From the NCBI GenBank assembly GCA_021793295.1, contig JAJYTA010000025.1:1-36390 (forward strand): a stretch of 36,390 nt of DNA, in the 5' to 3' direction. The DNA is from Actinomycetes bacterium (GTDB lineage: Bacteria > Actinomycetota > Actinomycetes > Jiangellales > Jiangellaceae). The notes under the pieces were generated by a model. That model was not told where the DNA came from and searched no databases. It saw only the letters and a list, made by a program, of their open reading frames with translations. The stretch's first letter is position 1; each line of letters begins with the position of its first letter. The translations under genes were made by a program, and so were the position numbers. This document shows, piece by piece, positions 33,242 through 36,390 of this stretch.

Positions 33242-34165
33242 ATGGAACTCGGGCTGATCGGCCTGGGCCGGATGGGCGCCAACATGCGTGAGCGCATCCG
33301 GCGGGCAGGTCACACGGTCGTCGGATTCGATCATCATCCGGAGGTCAGCGATGTCGGCAGTCTCCAGGAACTGGTCGATGCGCTGAGCACCCCGCGTGCG
33401 GTGTGGGTGATGGTTCCCGCTGGGGACCCCACCCGAACCACCGTTGCCGAGCTCGCCGATCTGCTCCAACCCGGCGACGTCGTCGTCGACGGCGGCAACT
33501 CGCGGTACACCGACGATGCTGAGAACGACCGGATCCTACGCGAGCGCGGGATCGGATACGTTGACTGCGGCGTGTCCGGGGGCGTGTGGGGCCTCGAGGT
33601 CGGCTACGGCCTGATGGCCGGGGGCGATACTGAGCACGTCGAGCGGCTGATGCCGATCTTCGATGCCCTGCGCCCCGACGGCCCGCGCGACGAAAGCTTC
33701 GTCCATGCCGGCCCGGTGGGCGCCGGCCATTACGCGAAGATGGTCCACAACGGCATCGAGTACGGTCTGATGCAGGCCTACGCCGAGGGCTACGAACTCC
33801 TGCACACCGCCGATGTCGTCACCGACGTGCCGGGCACGGTCAAGGCGTGGTCGCGTGGCACAGTCGTCCGCTCGTGGCTCCTCGACCTGCTGGTCAAAGC
33901 GCTGGAACACGACCCTGGGCTGACCGAGCTCGAGGGTTACGTGGACGATTCCGGTGAAGGTCGCTGGACGGTTCAGGAAGCCATCGACCACGCCGTTCCC
34001 GCGCCGGCCATCACCGCGGCCGTCTTCGCGCGGTTCGCTTCCCGCCAGTCCGACTCGCCGGCCATGAAAGCCGTGGCGGCGCTGCGCAACGAGTTCGGCG
34101 GGCACGCGGTCCGTGCGGCCGAGGCAGCCGGCCCGTCATCCGGCACCGGCGACACCCGAGCTTGA
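33242..34165 (+). CDS. gnd: 6-phosphogluconate dehydrogenase (decarboxylating), short form
   Basis: A 307-residue enzyme. The ATG at 33242 lies six bases after AGGAGG; an ATG at 33236 touches that site and the frame opens back to 33176. The Rossmann start [44 protein letters not shown] (landmarks CGVSGGVWG) and [19 protein letters not shown] hold the NAD(P) site and the catalytic Lys/Asn. The reaction is 6-phosphogluconate to ribulose 5-phosphate plus CO2 in the pentose phosphate pathway. The ~300-residue NAD-type form between dnaN and recF is characteristic of actinobacteria. Confidence 0.94.
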   Translation: MELGLIGLGRMGANMRERIRRAGHTVVGFDHHPEVSDVGSLQELVDALSTPRAVWVMVPAGDPTRTTVAELADLLQPGDVVVDGGNSRYTDDAENDRILRERGIGYVDCGVSGGVWGLEVGYGLMAGGDTEHVERLMPIFDALRPDGPRDESFVHAGPVGAGHYAKMVHNGIEYGLMQAYAEGYELLHTADVVTDVPGTVKAWSRGTVVRSWLLDLLVKALEHDPGLTELEGYVDDSGEGRWTVQEAIDHAVPAPAITAAVFARFASRQSDSPAMKAVAALRNEFGGHAVRAAEAAGPSSGTGDTRA

Positions 34166-34170
34166 GGCGA

Positions 34171-35337
34171 ATGTACATCGCACACTTGTCGCTGGCAGAT
34201 TTCCGGTCCTATACCGAGGTCGAGCTTTCGCTCGAACCCGGTGTCACAGCGTTCGTCGGCCCGAACGGCCAGGGCAAGACCAACCTGGTCGAGGCGGTGA
34301 ACTACCTGGCCACCCTCGGCAGTCATCGGGTGGCCCACGACGCACCGCTGGTCCGGGTGGGCTCGGAACGAGCCGTGGTCCGCGGCGACGTCGTCGACAC
34401 GAGCATGCCCAACGAGCGCCACACGCTCCTGGAAATCGAGATCACCCCCGGCCGCGCGAACCGAGCGAGGCTCAATCGCTCGCCGGTCCCGAGGCCGCGC
34501 GAGATTCTGGGTGTGATCAACACCGTCTTGTTCGCGCCTGAAGACTTGGCGCTGGTCAAGGGCGATCCGGCCGAGCGGCGGCGGTTCCTGGACGAGCTTC
34601 TCGTCGCTCGCGCACCGCGCTTCGCCGGGGTTCGCTCCGACTACGACCGCGTGCTCAAGCAACGAAATGCCCTGCTCAAGTCCGCCGGCGCGGCGGTTCG
34701 TGGCGCCAGTCGATCCGGCGGCCCGGTGGATCTGCCGACGCTCGACGTCTGGGACACGCACCTGTCCACCGCGGGCGCTGAACTGCTCGCGGCCCGTCTC
34801 GAACTCGTCGACACGTTGCGGCCGCTGGTCGCCAAGGCGTACGAGACCGTCGCGGCCGGCGGCGGGACGAGCTCGGGTGAGGCACAACTGACGTACAAGT
34901 CTTCGCTCGGTCCGGATGCCGAGCTGAGCCCCGACCGTGAGGCCCTGGCCGCGGCGCTGCTCGATGCCACCGGCCGGGCTCGCCGCGACGAGCTGGAACG
35001 TGGCGTCTCGCTGGTCGGCCCGCACCGCGACGACGTGACCCTGGGGCTCGGGGCGATGCCGGCCAAGGGGTACGCGAGCCATGGCGAGTCGTGGTCTTTC
35101 GCGCTGGCGCTGCGCCTGGCATCGTACGAGCTACTGCGCTCCGGTGGCAGCGATCCGGTGCTGATCCTCGACGATGTCTTCGCCGAGCTCGACGCCGGCC
35201 GGCGGGATCGGTTGGCTCGGCTCGTCGCCGATGCCGAACAGGTGCTGGTGACCGCCGCGGTACCGGCCGACGTGCCTGAGTCGCTGGCCGGTGGCAGAGT
35301 CGATGTCGAAGGCTCAGGGGTCCGCCGCGTGCGTTGA
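34171..35337 (+). CDS. recF: DNA replication/repair protein RecF
   Basis: A 388-residue SMC-like ATPase from the ATG at 34171; a TTG at 34162 overlapping the gnd stop is possible. [14 protein letters not shown], Walker [36 protein letters not shown] (landmarks [11 protein letters not shown]), [12 protein letters not shown] and the Walker B/signature region [17 protein letters not shown] identify RecF. It loads RecA with RecO and RecR at single-stranded gaps. The gene sits five bases after gnd and before DUF721 as in Streptomyces. Confidence 0.95.
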   Translation: MYIAHLSLADFRSYTEVELSLEPGVTAFVGPNGQGKTNLVEAVNYLATLGSHRVAHDAPLVRVGSERAVVRGDVVDTSMPNERHTLLEIEITPGRANRARLNRSPVPRPREILGVINTVLFAPEDLALVKGDPAERRRFLDELLVARAPRFAGVRSDYDRVLKQRNALLKSAGAAVRGASRSGGPVDLPTLDVWDTHLSTAGAELLAARLELVDTLRPLVAKAYETVAAGGGTSSGEAQLTYKSSLGPDAELSPDREALAAALLDATGRARRDELERGVSLVGPHRDDVTLGLGAMPAKGYASHGESWSFALALRLASYELLRSGGSDPVLILDDVFAELDAGRRDRLARLVADAEQVLVTAAVPADVPESLAGGRVDVEGSGVRRVR

Positions 35338-35386
35338 GCCGATGGGGCCGTTCCCCGGACGAGAGCGCTGAGGAGGTGGCGAGGCG

Positions 35387-36043
35387 ATGACCGAAGGTTC
35401 GAACCAGCCGGCCGAGGACCATCCGGAAGGTCCGGCACGGAGGCCTGCGTCGCCGCCGGATCCGGACAGCGTCGCCACCGGCCAGGATGCACGATCCGGC
35501 GGCTCCGCGCCGAGCGGTTTCACGTGGAACCCCGACGGCGTGGACGTCGCGCGAGCGCTCGTGGCGCGGGCTAAGGCCGCCAGCAAGTCCGGCGGACGGC
35601 GAACCAAGGGTTCGACGGGTGGGCCGAGACGTGGCCGGCGGTTCAGCCGATCGCCGGGGGCTGGCTGGAGTGGTCCGGGCGGCGACGATCGTGATCCGCA
35701 ATCGGTCGGCGCCGCACTCGATCGCCTGGTCGGCGAGCACGGTTGGGAGGAGGATCTCGCCGTGCACGGCGTCGTCGCCCGCTGGGCCGAGGTGGTCGGG
35801 CCGGACGTCGCGGCGCACGTACAACCCGAGAGCTACGCCGATCACGTGCTCACGGTGCGGGCGGACTCCACGGCGTGGGCCACCCAGGTGCGGTTGCTCG
35901 CCGGCGACCTGGTCAAGAAGCTCAACCGCGAGATCGGTGACGGCACGGTGGTCCGGGTGTCGGTCCTGGGTCCACAGGCTCCGAACTGGCGCAAAGGACC
36001 ACGTAGTGTCCCCGGCCGAGGCGTGCGCGACACCTATGGGTGA
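35387..36043 (+). CDS. DUF721 (DciA-like) protein
   Basis: A 218-residue protein with AGGAGG about a dozen bases before the ATG. The first 100 residues are polar and Arg/Gly-rich, probably disordered, and include ALVARAKAASKSGG. The C-terminal half is the DUF721 domain (about 115-200): GWEEDLAVHGVVARWAEVVGPDVAAHVQPESY (landmarks VVARWAEVVGPDVAAH) and LTVRADSTAWATQVRLL. The DciA family, which shares this domain, loads the replicative helicase in bacteria that lack DnaC. The position between recF and gyrB suits a replication role. A parS site lies inside the N-terminal part. Confidence 0.87.
   Translation: MTEGSNQPAEDHPEGPARRPASPPDPDSVATGQDARSGGSAPSGFTWNPDGVDVARALVARAKAASKSGGRRTKGSTGGPRRGRRFSRSPGAGWSGPGGDDRDPQSVGAALDRLVGEHGWEEDLAVHGVVARWAEVVGPDVAAHVQPESYADHVLTVRADSTAWATQVRLLAGDLVKKLNREIGDGTVVRVSVLGPQAPNWRKGPRSVPGRGVRDTYG
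35517..35530. promoter_or_regulatory. parS: parS site inside the DUF721 gene
   Basis: GTTTCACGTGGAAC differs by one base from the perfect palindrome and is the exact reverse complement of GTTCCACGTGAAAC, the well-known Bacillus-type parS core. It encodes FTWN in the disordered N-terminal part of the protein. Confidence 0.75.
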
Positions 36044-36365
36044 GCATCGCGGGTGTCTGTGGCCGACGAGTGAGCGGTCGCGGCCGCGCCACCACGAATC
36101 GTCGATCCATGAGGCGCATGGTCCACGGACCCGACGCGCGGCGCTAGACGGCCCCCAGGCTTCCTGATTCGGTCATCGCGGGTATGGGGGCTCACGTGAG
36201 GCGAATCGCGTCGCTGTGAGTGGCACTCAGGGCCGCATAATGCGCACTCTGCGGCCGTCCCGAGGTAGACTGGACTCGTCCACCCAGGCCGCTCGGTCTC
36301 CTGGGCCACTCTGCGGCCTCAGGTGGCCCGGGGCGGCCTGATTCCTGGCAGGAAGGTCCCCGTTC
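36044..36365. promoter_or_regulatory. gyrB upstream region with inverted repeats
   Basis: This 322-bp gap holds a GGCCGCA/TGCGGCC inverted repeat (36231-36256), a palindromic CTCACGTGAG (36191-36200) and a -10-like TAGACT (36266-36271). No matching -35 was found at the right spacing, and the short minus-strand frames show no gene-like features. Supercoiling-sensitive control of gyrB usually sits here. Confidence 0.45.
36231..36256. promoter_or_regulatory. Inverted repeat just upstream of the likely gyrB promoter
   Basis: GGCCGCA (36231-36237) and TGCGGCC (36250-36256) are perfect reverse complements 12 bases apart. The right arm ends ten bases before the -10-like TAGACT, so it overlaps the expected -35 area and could be an operator. 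Confidence 0.4.
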
Positions 36366-36390
36366 GTGACGGACGACACCACGTCCTATG
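36366..36390 (+). CDS. gyrB: DNA gyrase subunit B (first codons only)
   Basis: The window ends eight codons into a frame starting at the GTG at 36366, which reads (M)TDDTTSY. GGCAGGAAGG lies upstream. Actinobacterial GyrB often starts with a short Thr/Ser/Asp-rich peptide, and gyrB is the invariable gene after recF-DUF721, so the call rests mainly on position. Confidence 0.7.

Noticed and set aside
36191-36200. Fourth parS site
   Set aside because: CTCACGTGAG shares only the CACGTG core and lacks the TT/AA flanks needed for ParB.
36034-36309. Minus-strand gene upstream of gyrB
   Set aside because: It has no ribosome binding site or recognisable family, overlaps the DUF721 end, and occupies the gyrB control region.

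Overview
This window comes from a high-GC actinobacterial chromosome and spans the replication origin. The right half carries the conserved order rpmH-rnpA-yidD-yidC-jag-rsmG-parA-parB on the minus strand, facing dnaA-oriC-dnaN-gnd-recF-DUF721-gyrB on the plus strand. The gnd gene between dnaN and recF, GTTTCACGTGAAAC parS sites and TTGTCCACA-type DnaA boxes all point to Actinomycetia. The genus cannot be fixed from this window alone.

The left half (about 1-20300) is a secretion and pilus block. On the minus strand (1-6939) five to six tightly coupled genes resemble the membrane core of an actinobacterial type IV secretion or conjugation machine: a VirB6/TrbL-like polytopic protein (runs off the left edge), a VirB4-type ATPase, a VirB3/PrgI-like membrane protein, a small two-helix VirB2-like protein, a TcpC-like bitopic protein and a small soluble protein. 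Diverging from it on the plus strand (7194-18657) are a sigma-factor-like protein, a double ribbon-helix-helix-like protein behind an unusual array of helically phased heptamers, and a complete-looking Tad/Flp pilus operon: SAF/CpaB-like, TadZ-like, TadA/CpaF ATPase, TadB, TadC, Flp pilin, two TadE-like pseudopilins and a TadG-like protein. The operon ends in a very large membrane protein with outside LysM domains and a C-terminal SARP/BTAD-type regulator domain. A secreted cysteine-containing protein and a lipoprotein (18747-20284, minus) close the block.

The middle (20570-24142, plus) holds cell-envelope and metabolic genes of the origin neighbourhood: a CwlM-like amidase with two peptidoglycan-binding domains, a PLP-dependent aminotransferase and a D-Ala-D-Ala-ligase-like ATP-grasp enzyme. 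It converges on parB-parA.

Most worth a second look are: (a) about ten CATACAG-like heptamers at 11-bp spacing (8081-8188) directly upstream of the RHH-like gene; (b) the pairing of a conjugation-type T4SS with a Tad pilus and a transmembrane LysM-SARP regulator next to oriC; (c) GTCACA/TGTGAC inverted repeats found both before the RHH gene and before the pilin gene; (d) three parS sites around oriC, two of them inside coding sequence. Functions assigned here rest on motif recognition by eye, not on database searches.
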